A DNA stretch of 64,000 nucleotides, from contig JALMGJ010000012.1 of NCBI GenBank assembly GCA_023362775.1, positions 18,923,501-18,987,500 on the forward strand, in the 5' to 3' direction. The notes below the pieces were generated by a model. That model ran no database searches. It was given only the letters and a program-made list of their open reading frames with translations, and was not told where the DNA came from. How positions within the stretch are numbered: position 1 is the stretch's first letter; each line of letters starts with the position of its first letter. This stretch comes from Charina bottae. Taxonomy: Eukaryota > Chordata > Lepidosauria > Squamata > Charinaidae. Below, piece after piece: positions 1 to 11,280 of the stretch. A program made the position numbers and the translations under genes.

Positions 1-1089
1 ATCAAAGCACATGCTGCTCTCTATAGACATCCGTGATGTGCGTGGACGCGCACACGCACACCATTGGAAATCCAGGTGAGGCTCTTCTCTGGATGGTGCC
101 CTGCTGGACCTTAAGTCTGTAATTGCCACTGCTGAAATGTAAACTGATGAGAAGTTTGGCCCCCACAGTTGTGTGCTGTGCAGCTGTGAGAATCCTGGTG
201 TCTCCCCTTCCCCCCCAAAGCAACTGGTTTTGAAAACCAGGCTGTTACTCAACAGTATGTTCCATTGAAACCTGTGGTACTTACTTATGAGTAAAGGAGT
301 GTAGCATCAGGTTGCAAGACAGCCCCCGCGCTCTGCATTTTTTTGTAGGAAGCAAATGCCCAAATGCCAGCTTGGAGCCATGGGTGCAGCCCAAACGTTG
401 TAAATATCAAGTGGCAGAGTGGTTTTGTACAGCAATGGAAGTCACAAGTATTTTGTTGTATAAAAAATGATATTCTGGTTTTAACATTTTATTTTTAGGT
501 ATTCCTATATTTTTCTGATAGAAAAGTGGTTATCTATTTGGGATATCTGCTTCACTTTGGAAAAGATATCTGGGATATCCGTTTGATGTTAGAAAATCAA
601 ATGAAGAGGACATTTGAAAAACTATCTTTATTCATGAATAATCGTGAGCAGAGAACTTCTTAGATTCAATAAAAGTTGAATCTTTTGTATCAGCATGGTC
701 GTAGGCTGGTCTCCCCCCCCCCTTCCTTCTTTCTATCAACAGTGGCAACATGCAAGAGTTGAAAGCTGATGCTCATATTCCCAAGGTCATGATAGTACAA
801 GAATGGCCAATCTGTTTGCAGCCTGCAGCTGCTCTCTTTTTTCCAAGAGCTTTTGGACCCCCAAGGCCACATAATGGTGATGCCGTGATGCCCAAGGAAT
901 GGGGGTGGGCATTAATGACAAAATAAGCATGCTGATGCATTTATTTTAGCCTTTAGTTACAAAAGACATACACATAGAAAGAATAAACTCTCTGTTGTTT
1001 TTAAAAACCCTTTGAACCCTTTCTGTCTCCTGCCCCAAGATTTCAATCTATATAAACCAAGAAAGTTCTCGCGAACTTCCAAAGAAAAC
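1..1089. other. No gene seen; low-copy AT-rich DNA
   Basis: I see no convincing exon, repeat family or RNA gene here. There is a short C-run near 713-722. The open frames present are short and lack splice context or family resemblance. Confidence 0.5.
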
Positions 1090-1102
1090 TAGCTAGTAGC
1101 AC

Positions 1103-1542
1103 TATGTCGATGAAGGTTCTCAGTCATCCAGGTGGAACAGTCTGTGGCTTGAATCATGTCAACTGGATTTCTATTTTCTCAGTGGAAACGTTTCGCTCCT
1201 TATCCAAGGAGCTTCTTCAGTCTGAGCAAAGTTAGTAAGGGAATCCTTAAATATGTTTCTAGGTAGCTGTGTGACCTTACACCTGGGGCTAGGTCATGGT
1301 TATATTGAGATGTTATTTTAAGTCCTTTAATCATCTAAAGGAGGATCGTTAAGATCACCATGCTGCTGTTGAGCTTGTGAAATGGTCTTAATCTTCCTAG
1401 GCACAGAAGACAAAGCAGGGAGGAAGATGGGGGAAAGATTGTGCACCTCTATTCAAGGAAGGATTTTCCAAGTTGGCATGAATGGATTCCTTGACCCCTC
1501 TCTCAAACCACCTACCTTCTCTGTCTAAAATGTGAACATTAA
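1103..1542 (-). mobile_element. Penelope-like element (PLE) copy 1, 5'-truncated
   Basis: Read on the minus strand, this matches the 3' third of the PLE at 42258-43440: the end of the GIY-YIG coding region, the UTR and the terminal region. It is bounded by a perfect 13-bp target-site duplication, tagctagtagcac, at 1090-1102 and 1543-1555, so the insertion limits are well defined. The 3' terminus ends in a sequence shared with copy 4 (…catcgacata on the minus strand). Only the last part of the endonuclease region is present, so the copy is dead. PLEs are reverse-transcriptase elements that normally end in a GIY-YIG nuclease. Confidence 0.9.
1178..1226 (-). ncRNA. Hammerhead-ribozyme-like motif in PLE copy 1
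   Basis: On the minus strand the order is CUCAG, A, CUGAAGA, A, a 7-bp stem GCUCCUU/AAGGAGC with GGAU loop, then GAAACGUUUC and CACUGAG. CUCAG can pair with CUGAG as stem I. CUGANGA and GAAA are the two hammerhead core boxes, and AACGUU is a palindromic minimal stem III. One A lies between the CUGANGA box and stem II, which is not in the textbook consensus. Hammerheads in PLE terminal repeats are established; activity of this copy is inference. Confidence 0.65.
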
Positions 1543-1796
1543 TAGCTAGTAGCACCTAGTTAGGCAGTGTGCACACTGTGCAACATTCACAGCAAATACC
1601 CGCTAGCAATGTCTGCCTCCATTATTTTTCCATGGTCTCATGCTGGCAAAAAATGTTCCATCTTCAGAGCTTTACCATAATTTTGAAGACTTATAAAGAA
1701 CTCTAGAGAGATATTTACCTTACTAATTTTGGCAATAAAATCTGTTTTTCTTAAAAAAAAAAATCTGGTGAAGTACATTTGGTCAGTTATTAAAAT

Positions 1797-1830
1797 TTTT
1801 GTTTTGCAATCCAATCATTGCAAAACAAAA
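1797..1830. repeat. Perfect 14-bp inverted repeat
   Basis: Arms ttttgttttgcaat (1797-1810) and attgcaaaacaaaa (1817-1830) are separated by ccaatc. It is a simple AT-rich hairpin with no further context and may be chance. Confidence 0.8.
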
Positions 1831-1962
1831 CAAAAATTGAGCACTTCCATTTCATGTTCTAATCCTAGAAGAAAACTTGCAAATCATCCCGTGAGTTCTA
1901 CTTTTGTTTTGTTTTTTAAATATTTGGTAAACTGAGGCTGGTATCCTATTGGTGCCTGTAAA

Positions 1963-2283
1963 AGGTAAAGGTTCCCCCCGCACATTTGTGCAGTCGTGTC
2001 CGACTCTAGGGGCCGGTGCTCATCTCCGTTTGTTAGCCGAAGAGCCAGCGCTGTCCGAAGACGCTTCCGTGGTCATGTGGCTGCATGACGCGCACAGAAC
2101 GCTGTTACCTACCCACCGAAGTGGTACCTATTAATCTACTTGCATTTGCATGCTTTCGAATTGCTAGGTTGGCAAGAGCTGGGGCGAGTGCGGGAGCTCA
2201 CTCCGCACGCAGGGCTAGGGATTCGAACCTCCGAACTTGTGATCGACAAGCCTGGCGTCTTACCCGCTGAGCCACCATGCCCC
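1963..2283 (-). mobile_element. tRNA-derived SINE, BovB-type tail
   Basis: On the minus strand it begins with a tRNA-like head: A-box region tggctcagcgggtaag and B-box ggttcgaatccc. The body contains aattcgaaagcatgcaaatg, and the 3' part has a gagtcggacacgactg-like segment ending in aggttaaccttt-type A/T-rich sequence. The gagtcggacacgactg stretch resembles the BovB 3' end. A 13-bp TSD tggtgcctgtaaa flanks it (1950-1962, 2284-2296). It is full length and relatives are at 28893, 32428 and 62039. The promoter is internal (pol III type 2). It is not a functional tRNA gene. Confidence 0.9.
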
Positions 2284-2296
2284 TGGTGCCTGTAAA

Positions 2297-2981
2297 GTTG
2301 ACCAAATCTTTGGGAGGGAAAAATCTAACATCCATGACATGACTGCATTGGTATAAATACCTTTTTGGTCTTCAGTTCTGTCTCCCAGTTTGCAGGCTGC
2401 TCTAATATGGGCTAGAATTGCCTTTGTAATTATGAATACAATTACCATATCCCTTGACTTTTTGGTTAATTACTAAGAGGGATCTTGGTCAGAGGATTTT
2501 AAAAACTGCTAGTAGTTTGGGGGTACTGTTGTTGTTATTGTTTGGCTGTGATTCCATTTAGAGTTCATCATTCATGACATAGAGAGGTGGGTTTGGGAGC
2601 ACTACTCTAAAGTTAGGATCCTTAAAAAAAATACATCCCAAATTTAATTAATTCCCCGTCTTAAATTTATACCAAAAATTGCTAAGCTTATCTATCTGAG
2701 ACCACACAAACTCTCAGTCCATCCAGGAGCTCAACTAAAATTAGCAAAATTACATATATGTTTCTATATGAGAGATAAGTGCACTGTTCTCAGACAGTAG
2801 TATGTTTTAGACTAGAGAAGAGGACTTCCAGCTATTCTTCATAGATTCTCAGTCATTGAGTATGTATGACTTGGGAACATTTGGGATATGAGATTGAACA
2901 CAGCATACAAGGTGAACAATGATTTCGCTATGTACCATATTTGGTGTCACTGAGACACACTTGTCATTAATAGCTTTAGCC
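2297..2981. other. No gene seen
   Basis: AT-rich DNA between a SINE and a BovB insertion. There is a small TTG-rich patch near 2527-2545. I see no exon or recognisable repeat. Confidence 0.5.
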
Positions 2982-2991
2982 TTAAAAATAT

Positions 2992-4044
2992 TTGTTGTTG
3001 TTGTTGTTCAGTCGTTTAGTCATGTCCGACTCTTCGTGACCTCATGGACCATAGCACGCCAGGCCTTCCTGTCCTCCACTGTCTCCCGGAGTTTACTCAA
3101 ATTCATGTTCGTTACATCGGTGATGCTATCTAACCATCTCATCCTCTGCCGTCCCCTTCTCCTTTTGCCTTCAGTCTTTCCCAGCATCAGGGTTTTTTCC
3201 AGTGAGTCCTCTCTTCGCATTAGGTGGCCAAAGTATTTGAGCTTCAGCTTCAGTATCTGTCCTTCCAATGAGCAGTCAGGGTTGATTTCCTTTAGGGTTG
3301 ACTGATTTCACCTCCTTGCAGTCCAAGGGACTCTTTAAGAGTCTTCTCCAGCACCACAGTTCGAAAGCATCAATTCTTCGGCGCTCAGCCTTCCTTATGG
3401 TCCAACTCTCACAGCCATACATTACTACTGGAAAAACCATAGCTTTAACTATACGGACCTTTGTCGGCAAGGTGATGTCTCTGCTTTTTAATATGCTGTC
3501 TAGGTTTGCCATAGCTTTCCTCCCAAGGAGCAAGCATCTTTTAATTTCATGGCTGTAGTCACCGTCTGTGGTGATCTTGGAGCCCAAGAAAATAAAATCT
3601 GTCACTGCTTCCATTTTTTCCCCTTCTATTTGCCAGGAAGTGATGGGACCAGATGCCATGATCTGGGTTTTTTTAATGTTGAGTTTCAAGCCAGCTTTTG
3701 CACTCTCCTCTTTCACCCTTATCAAGAGGCTCTTTAGCTCCTCTTCACTTTCTGCCATTAGGGTGGTATCGTCTGCATATCTGAGGTTGTTGATATTTCT
3801 CCCGGCAATCTTAACTCCGGCTTGTGATTCATCCAGCCCGGCATTTCTCATGATGTACTCTGCATATAAGTTAAATAAGCAGGGTGATAATATACAGCCT
3901 TGTCGTACTCCTTTCCCAATTTTGAACCAATCGGTTGTTCCATGTCCGGTTCTAACTGTTGCTCCTTGACCCGCATACAGGTTTCTCAGGAGACAGGAAA
4001 GGTGGTCTGGTACTCCCATCTCTTTAAGAATTTGCCACAGTTAT
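2992..4044 (-). mobile_element. RTE-BovB LINE, 5'-truncated
   Basis: The left edge carries the (GTT)n end followed by the minus-strand BovB 3' terminus (ttcagtcgtttagtcatgtc on the plus strand), close to the well-known ruminant/squamate BovB end. A 10-bp TSD ttaaaaatat (2982-2991 and 4045-4054) marks target-primed insertion. The copy holds only the C-terminal half of the RT and the region after it. BovB is known for patchy, horizontally transferred distribution between squamates and ruminants. Confidence 0.95.
3276..4019 (-). pseudogene. BovB reverse transcriptase, partial
   Basis: The open frame is 247 aa. Residues ~41-50 read GVRQGCILSP, the RT motif before the catalytic box, and the catalytic motif YADD lies at ~80. 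LNIKKTQIMAS and a thumb/connection region with MYGCESWT and ELWCWRRLL follow. The frame is lost after CWRRLLKS. The C-terminal segment (FGHLMRREDSLEKTLMLGK, RWLDSITD, KAWRAMVHEVTKSRT) continues in another frame at 3020-3268, after a frameshift and an in-frame stop. The endonuclease and N-terminal RT are missing. It was the RNA-copying enzyme of the LINE and is now non-functional. Confidence 0.92.
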
Positions 4045-4054
4045 TTAAAAATAT

Positions 4055-7000
4055 GCCAACACTCAAACAGGGAAACTCTCAACATTACACCCATGAAGCA
4101 CTTAGACAAGAAAAAAGTAGGAAACTTAATAGAGACCTCTTTTAGAACAATTTCACAGACATGAGTGTGGACAGAGCTGCAATTTTAACATGTGAAGAAA
4201 GCTATCATAAATCCCTAAAATGCGTGGAAAACTGGCTTTAGCTGCTATGGCCTGAATAGGACTTCAGAACAAACTAGCAGAGGGGCTCTAGGCTGAGTAA
4301 ACCAGGAGGAAATCTTACCAAACTTAAGAAAATCTATTTCTGAGGAGACATGCATTGGATTGCACTGTTAAAGATATGCTATTTCCCCCTTTGATATTCC
4401 TTGGAACCAGCTCTGAGAAATGAAATTCAAACGGTTCTTCCCCAAAGTAGTGAGTTGGAGTGTTTCTGTTTTCAAATCAGGACCTACATACTTTGCCAGC
4501 AATGCTCAATCCAAGATTTCAGTTTGCAAGTGGTTTAATTATATCATGGCATGCAAAAAGAATGTTTTAGTTGTGTAGCTTTTGAGGATATGCCCAAAGT
4601 ACTGTGGTAAATTTCGCTACAGAAATAAAAATTCTTCTGCTTTGAAAAAAATGCTTGCATTTAATAATGATAAGTTCAGGTATTTATTCCTACTTGTTGA
4701 GTTGGATCCCAATATACTCAGTAGGGCTTTAATCATATCTAACTGAAGTCCCCCTGTTTTTATGGGCCTGTTGTAAATATGACTTGATCTAGTCTTGAGA
4801 TCCAATCTTCAGTAAACACCAACAAGAAGGCAAGACGATATGAAAGGACATTTGAAAATATTAACAATATTCCACAATTACTGTAATGTGATTGTCTATA
4901 AATATTAACCCTTGCAAGCAATGTTCAACCTGGAATGAGGATGTAATAAGGAGAAGACCTGTGGATTTAGCTCTAAAGAGCAAGAATGGTAAACGTAAGT
5001 TTTCTGTTAAGGATTCACTGCAGCTTCTTTAGAAAATAGTCAACATGAGGCTTTCTAAAACCAGTAACTTGGTTTTCTAATATAACATTCAATTAGTCCC
5101 ATTTAATTGGTGCATGCATTTTAGAGCATTGTGAACGATATTTAAAGCTGTTCTTTGCACATTTTACATTAACCACTAATGTTAATGCTCTTCACCAAAG
5201 ATAAAATTTCTAAACCAGCAAGAGACCTTGATACTTGGTTGTATAGTATGTTTACTAAACACATACATACATACACAAAATATCTTCATGATTTTGATAC
5301 TGCTCAGAGTCACATATTAATCCAGAGTACCTGTACTAGGCGGATTCACTTAGTACCAGAATATGTTATACTGTGTGAATAAAATGCTTGCTTAGTGTGT
5401 TTACTGCGCAGTTTTTCTTAAAACGCACTTAAGCATGTTAAAAAAAACCCAGTAAGATTCTTTTTTTAGAAAAGCTGTTCTATTTTTTTTTTAAAAACAC
5501 CTTAACTGACATAGACAGAGAATTATATTAAGGCATATACAATGTCAACCCACGTATTTTTAACTAAAAGTTCTTATTACATCCTGTAATGACTCCATGA
5601 CATGGAATCCAACTACACTATTAAATGTTTATTGTATCAAAAGGTAGCTAGTAGATGCTAGACCAGCTTTCACCAAACTGATACCCTCCAGAGACATTGG
5701 ATTAAAATGGACATCTTTGTTCATATACCTCTGGAGGAAACCTGTTCAGGGAAGACTAAACTAAATAATTACACCATCTGAAGTGTTGTTTTTACTGAAT
5801 TACAGAGCTCTCAAAAATTATTTATTTCAGAACAATTTGAATAGCTAGTAGGAGTTATTCCAGAATAAACTCTTAAGGATTGCACAATGTGACAGCAAAC
5901 TCAAAATGGCACAAAAGGATTGCACAGTATGACAGCAAAATCAAAAACAAATTTGAGACCCCGGTAACTCCATCTCAAAAGCAAGGCCTTACAAACTGGA
6001 GCTTCCATGATCCAGCATATCTTAGGATATTAGAGGGAAACACTCCATTTTCACCTCTCCTTCAGTGGCAACAAAGAAAGAAAGCAGAGGAGAAAAAACA
6101 CTTGGAGTGAGGTGGCATCTTTCTTGATATGGTTAAGAATAGTTATTTTTCTAGGAAACATCTGAACATTTCTGAGTCAAACCGGAAAGCCTCATTCATT
6201 ATCTAATTGGGTGCAGCTTCTCACAGTGGCTTAATCATAAGTTGACAAGTGCAAAATCTGTTCCCAAGTTTCTGTTGTACTTGAAAGAACATTTCTATAG
6301 AAATGGTAGACTGGAGGCAGTCCGCAAAATGCAATCCACAAGCTACTTAAACTTTTGTTTATCATGTCAATTATGACATAGGAAGACAATAAAACATGCA
6401 AGCCCAATCTTAAGGTTTTACAATCCCACTATACATCAAGTAAGACCAACTTCAAACTTATGTGACATCTATCCTCACAACAGATCTCTCTTGGGTCTTA
6501 CTATATGTTCTCCAAAAGGGAATATGAACTATGAACAGCTTTTGTTGTTTGTTAGATTAGAAAACATCTGAATTTAGTCATAAAATGGGTTTGGTTGATC
6601 CATGGTGCAAATTATGCAAATTATCACAAAGCCTAATAGAGACTGTGGAGATTTCACTTTGCCCATATAATGATTGTAAAAATATATATACTGGATAATC
6701 TAGAATTGTAATATTGGGGTGGTTTAAAAAAGAAGGAAAAACAAAAGGAAAGCTGCATAGTATATTGTACTGATGTAAGTAGAATTATTTGCATATTATG
6801 TGATTTTATTTATTGCATTTCTGTAGAAACAGAATTTACAACTGTGGATATAACCTCTTTGTTATGTGTTTTTATTTGTTTTACAAGTTGCTCATTTAAA
6901 ATAACATTGATGTCCATTGACTATTAAATGTGTTTATTTCCTTGTAAACATTTCAGGTAGGTCAGATTGTCGTATTCTCACATTATAACAAAAAAATTCC

Positions 7001-7365
7001 ATTAAAGAGACAAATTATACATTCACCATTTGATATGTTCTCATGATGTTCACAGAATTCTTGCTGTGGAAACACAGATGTATGTACTTTTAGTTGACAT
7101 TTTACACTGAAATTTGAAGGGACATGGAAGTCTTACAGCTAAAAGAAGGAGACTTCACTCAAGAAATCTGCATCTTAGTCAGGAGATGACCCGAGGCCAT
7201 GATTTCAAACATGCTGTTCAGTAGAGTAATGCTGTCCATAATAGTTTAATGACATAAACTATTCATGATTGTAAACATAACATGAAAGATGGGGTTTAAA
7301 TAGGTAAATGTTATGTGGATAGAAATATTTCCCTGGAATATTCATATTTCCCTGGAATGGTACAG
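4055..7365. other. 3.3 kb with no gene recognised
   Basis: AT-rich, mostly unique-looking sequence. Around 5660-5750 a stretch with ccagctttcaccaaactg and ccctccaga resembles one end of the decayed hAT-type MITEs seen better at 44027, but has no partner end or TSD. Segments near 4350-4390 and 4690-4750 look like very old dispersed repeats. No open frame has splice context. Confidence 0.45.
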
Positions 7366-7367
7366 TA

Positions 7368-7983
7368 CAGGTAGGTCTCGATTGGTGCGGTTAATGAATC
7401 CCACAAAATGGTCACATTATTTGAATTTGCATTATTCAAAGGGATATTTCTATGGTAAAATATGGTAATTGGTTCCAGCTTGACAGAAATAGGCAATGAA
7501 AATTTTTTAAACTTAAATTTTATATGTATATTAATGAAATATTAACAATAAATGATACAAAGAATATACTTTAAATTTATGGTTAACAAAGCCACAGAGT
7601 AGTTATAGAAAGCAAAATAAAAACAAAAATTCTACTGTAGATTCAGGCATTCCAACATCTCGTCTTATTTTAGCAGTGCTATGACCACATTCATGTCATT
7701 CAATTACATCACATTTTTACTCTAATATAATAGTGAGCCTCTTCTTATTAAACTTGTACTGTTTTCCTCTGACAGAATCTTCCTCTTTTCCATTTTGCAC
7801 ACACAAATATTAGCGTATCTAAAATCCCAACTGCAACTGCGCATGGCTAGCCTCAATTTCACTCATGCTAGCCTCACATTAACTGAATTTTGGGTTGCAT
7901 TAAACGTGACCTGGTATCAATTTACAATTCGCACTCAATCAAATATCGCATTATTTGAACTTGCACTAATCACAACCTACCTG
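7368..7983. mobile_element. TA-flanked DNA transposon (Tigger/pogo-like MITE)
   Basis: It starts caggtaggtctcgattggtg and ends with the imperfect reverse complement (…cactaatcacaacctacctg), directly flanked by TA on both sides (7366-7367, 7984-7985). Terminal repeats extend ~70 bp with mismatches. The 616-bp interior shows no transposase frame, so it is non-autonomous. The TA duplication and CAGGTAGG ends suggest the Tc1/mariner-pogo (Tigger) group. Its ends resemble but differ from the CAGGTAGTCCTC elements at 12337, 39697 and 52551. Confidence 0.75.
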
Positions 7984-7985
7984 TA

Positions 7986-8369
7986 TGCTGTAGACCACAA
8001 TAGCATCTTGACATATGTAGCAAAACTCAATCTATAGTCTTATGTGATTTCCACATATATGCCTAGACCATCTTTTGTAGCATAATCATGGGGCAATGTA
8101 CTTCAGTGGCTCTGATTCAGGTCTTTCCTAGAGAGTCAGTTATGGGCTTGAGGACCCAGGAATAAGTTGTGTGGAGTCTGGATCAGATAGAAGAAAGATG
8201 GCCAGATGGTCCAGAAGCAGGAATTGTGGTCACCACCAGGATTGAATCGGTCTCAAATCAAGAAAAAAAATGCCTAGTTAAATAGGCTGGGGATCAAATA
8301 GGAGAGATTCAAGATGAAACATAAGGAAATAATAGCAAGGAAAAGACTATATGGTTAATATTTATCTAT
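7986..8369. other. No gene seen
   Basis: Short low-copy stretch between a DNA transposon and LINE fragments. No exon, repeat or RNA gene is recognised. Confidence 0.5.
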
Positions 8370-8640
8370 TTGATTGTTTCATTGATACCCCAACTTTCTA
8401 CTCAAGGCGGCTAACAACATTTTTTAGATGTACAAAATGTTTGGAATATGTAATAAAAAATAGTATTAAAATTAATAATTACAAGCCTGATGAAACTGAT
8501 GTGCTTTTGTGGATTTTTTAAAACCTGAAAGAGAGGCAAGTTCCACTTTGGAGGAACTGCGTCCCAGAGCTTGGGAGTAACACAGGAGAAAGTCCTCTCC
8601 TATGTGCTGGAACACAAGCTTTTGACAGACGGGGCATCTT
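8370..8640 (-). mobile_element. Decayed L2-type LINE 3' fragment
   Basis: On the minus strand a PPKWNLPLF-like peptide and a tail of type …ctgccttgagtagaaagttgg match the end of the L2-type ORF at 57099 (…LWNILPPEV… then LKTWL) and its 3' region. It is heavily mutated and only a fragment. Confidence 0.5.
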
Positions 8641-8644
8641 CAGA

Positions 8645-9722
8645 AGATGATTATTATTTATTGTATTAGATTTAGCCCAATTACAGAATGGCTCTGGGTG
8701 GCTTAAAGCAGCGGTCCCCAACCTTTCTGGCACCAGGAACTGGTCGTGGAAGAAAATTTTTCCACAGGCCGGGGTGGGGCAGGGTTTGCAGGCAGGAGCC
8801 AATCGTGCGCACCGGGGGCGGGGTTTGCAGGCGGGAGCCAATCATGCGCACCGGGGGCGGGTAATCACGCACACCGGGGGGCGGGGTTTGCAGGAGGGAG
8901 CCCCTCGGCCCACTTCCTAACAGGCCGCGGCCCACAGGTTGGGGACCTCTGGCTTAAAGCATCAAATAGAAAACAAGAGTAAAAACACAATAGAATATAA
9001 ATAAACAAAATGGCATCCGACCACTCAATACATACATATACAAAAACTCATCCAGCAAGGGAGCCACCCACCCTAACCTAGGGCTTGGGAGAAGAGCCAG
9101 GACTTCAAGGCTTTCCAGATGGCCATCAGGGTGGGAGCCATATGGATCTCAGGGGGGATCTCAGAAGAGCTTCTACTGCAGGTCTTAATAGCCAGACAAT
9201 TCAAAACAGGAGAGGCAGATCCACAGACATCCAGGTCTAAGCCGTTTAGGGCTTTAATTACCTTAAAACTGCCCGGTAAGCAACTGGCAGTCAGTGTAGA
9301 TCTCTCAGTGAAAGCAACTCTGTAACTTGCATTGTGTAATTTTGCAGATGTGTTCCTTGCCATACCCTCCACTTGCAAATCTAGTGATAGTTGATCAAGG
9401 AGCATTCCCAGATTATGGATCTGCTCTGTTAGGAGTATCCATTCAAAACAAACTGAACGTCTATCATGAGTCCTATTTCCTACTGACCAGCAATACTACT
9501 TGCCTGGACTTAATTTCAGCTAGTTCTCCCTCATCAATCTTATTACTGAGTTTAGGCAATATAGAAGGATACTAATTGCTTCTTTAGAGAGCAAGAAGCA
9601 ATAAATCTGAGTAGTATTCTGATGGGACTCTACTCCAAAACTCCAAATAACCTCCTCCAGCAGTTTCTTGTAGATGTTGAATAGCATGGGGGAACAACAT
9701 GCTTATACTGAATGCCCTGTGC
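8645..9722 (-). mobile_element. L2-type LINE 3' half, degenerate
   Basis: Minus-strand sequence ends in an A/T-rich tail at 8645. Upstream it encodes KALKSWLFSQALG-like residues, as in the L2 copy at 57099. Near 9655-9720 a decayed GVPQG/LLFNIY block of the RT core (mutated) can still be read. The hAT at 8709-8951 is inserted in its 3' region with a duplicated octamer, so the LINE is older than the hAT. No intact frame remains. Confidence 0.7.
8709..8951. mobile_element. Non-autonomous hAT element with GC-rich minisatellite
   Basis: Terminal inverted repeats cagcggtccccaacct / aggttggggacctctg are bounded by a perfect 8-bp TSD gcttaaag (8701-8708, 8952-8959), the hAT signature. The interior (8790-8910) is made of ~38-bp repeats containing gggggcggggtttgca and gggagccaat. 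Almost the same unit occurs in the larger hAT at 59297. It encodes no transposase. Confidence 0.9.
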
Positions 9723-10393
9723 AACACTATGATTCACTATAGGTCACCAAAGGCTTAAGAGATGCACAGCAGACATCAGTACCCCAGCATCTACTGGACA
9801 TGGCCAAATTCTTCTTGGCGATCACTCGTAGCCGAGTAAGATTGTCTTCCAAGGGTAAAATCTTAACAGTGGATCCATAAGTGGCTGTAAAGGCCAATTC
9901 TGGATCCGCACAACCTCCCACAATGAGGGCATAGGTTTCCAGGTGGAAGACGGTCACGATGAGGGTTTGCTTGACGTGCCTTCCTCTTAGCTCATTTCTC
10001 CCTTTCGCCCTGTACTCATACTTCTTCAAAGTCCATAGCGCCTTTAATAAAGGCTGACCTCCAATTGAAATGCTCATGAGTTAGGGCTTCCCAGTTCTCA
10101 ATGCTGATATTACATTTTTTTAAATTAGCTTTGAGAGTATCTTTGAATCTCTTTTGCTGTCCACCAATATTCCGTTTTCCATTCTTAAGTTGGGAGTAAA
10201 GTAGCTGCTTTGGAAGACGATGGTCAGGCAATCGAACAACATGGCTGGTCCAGCGAAGTTGATGTTAGATGATCATTGTTTCAATGCTGGTGGTTTTCGC
10301 TTCTTCTAATATGCTAACATTAGTCCGCCTATCTTCCCAAGTAATTTGCAGAATTTTTCGGAGGCAGCGTTGATGGAATCTTTCAAGAAGTTG

Positions 10394-10886
10394 AAAGGAG
10401 AAGTAACACCACAGGACCAGAGTCAGCAGTTTATCTTCATCTAAAGGAAAAAGGACACTCATTTGAGGACATTAATGTTCACATTTTAGACAGAGAAGAT
10501 AGGTGGTTTGAGAGAGGGGTCAAGGAATCCATTTATGCCAACTTGGAAAATCCTTCCTTGAATAGAGGTGGGGGCCTCAGGCACAATCTTTCCCCTATTT
10601 TCCTCCCTGCTTTGTCTTCTGTGCCTAGGAAGATTAAGACCATTTCGCAAGCTCAACAGCAGCATGGTGATCTTAACGATCCTCCTTTAGATGATAAAGG
10701 GACTTAGAAATAACATCTCATAATAACCATGACCTAGCCCCAGGTGTAAGGTCACACAGCCAACTAGAAACATATTTAAGGATTCCCTTACTAACTTTGC
10801 TCAGACTGAAGAAGCTCCTTGGATAAGGAGCGAAACGTTTCCACTGAGAAAATAGAAATCCAGTTGACATGATTCAAGCTACAGAC
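10394..10886 (+). mobile_element. Penelope-like element copy 2, 5'-truncated
   Basis: Plus-strand copy of the PLE 3' region, from the middle of the GIY-YIG nuclease (…VYLHLKEKGHSFED…, DRWFERGVKESIYANL) to a terminus gattcaagctacagac. It is bounded by a perfect 13-bp TSD tttcaagaagttg (10381-10393, 10887-10899) inside an older LINE. Its 3' end is ~37 bp shorter than copies 1 and 4. Confidence 0.92.
10800..10848 (+). ncRNA. Hammerhead-ribozyme-like motif in PLE copy 2
   Basis: Identical in layout and sequence to the copy at 1178-1226: CUCAG, CUGAAGA, 7-bp GCUCCUU/AAGGAGC hairpin, GAAACGUUUC, CACUGAG. All potential base pairs are kept. It lies ~40 nt from the element's 3' end. Confidence 0.65.
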
Positions 10887-11280
10887 TTTCAAGAAGTTGG
10901 AGGTGGCGTTTGTAGAGGGTCCATGTTTCACAGGCGTACAAAAGGGTTGGTAGTACAATGGCTTTGTAAACAAGCATTTTGGTCTCCCTGCGAATGTCCT
11001 GATCCTCAAACACTCTACGTTTCATTCGGGAGAAAGCTACACTCGCAGAGCTCAGGCGATGCTGAATTTCAGCGTCGATGTCGGCTTTTGTAGATAGATG
11101 GCTGCCAAGATAAGAACAGTGGTCGACGTTTTCTAGTAACACACCTTTAAGCTGGATTGATGGCGCTGCAGAGGGATTGGTTCGAACTTGCTGGTAAAGC
11201 ACTTTGGTTTTTTTAATGTTAATCGAGAGGCCGAGTTTTTCATATGCTTCTGCAAAGATAGGAAGGATCAAAGCCACTTT

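Larger units (their letters stand above)
9725..11280 (-). mobile_element. LINE RT C-terminal region, split by a PLE
   Basis: Minus-strand peptides read, in order, LGLSINIKKTKVLYQ, VDHCSYLGSHLS, KAIVLPTLLYACETWTLYK (11277-10900). After the inserted PLE (10394-10886) come LERFHQRCLRKIL, RWTSHVVRLPDHRLPKQLLY and further basic residues (10393-9727). These are RT thumb, connection and C-terminal features of a non-LTR retrotransposon; I cannot fix the clade. The 3' end lies near 9790-9725. It has multiple stops and frameshifts. The two halves rejoin cleanly when the PLE and one TSD copy are ignored. Confidence 0.8.

Noticed and set aside
2241..2283. tRNA gene (A and B boxes on the minus strand)
   Set aside because: No acceptor stem or anticodon arm; repeated SINE with TSD.
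7795..8037. 80-codon frame as a transposase
   Set aside because: Lies in the MITE terminal region, overlaps its inverted repeat and shows no DDE motifs.
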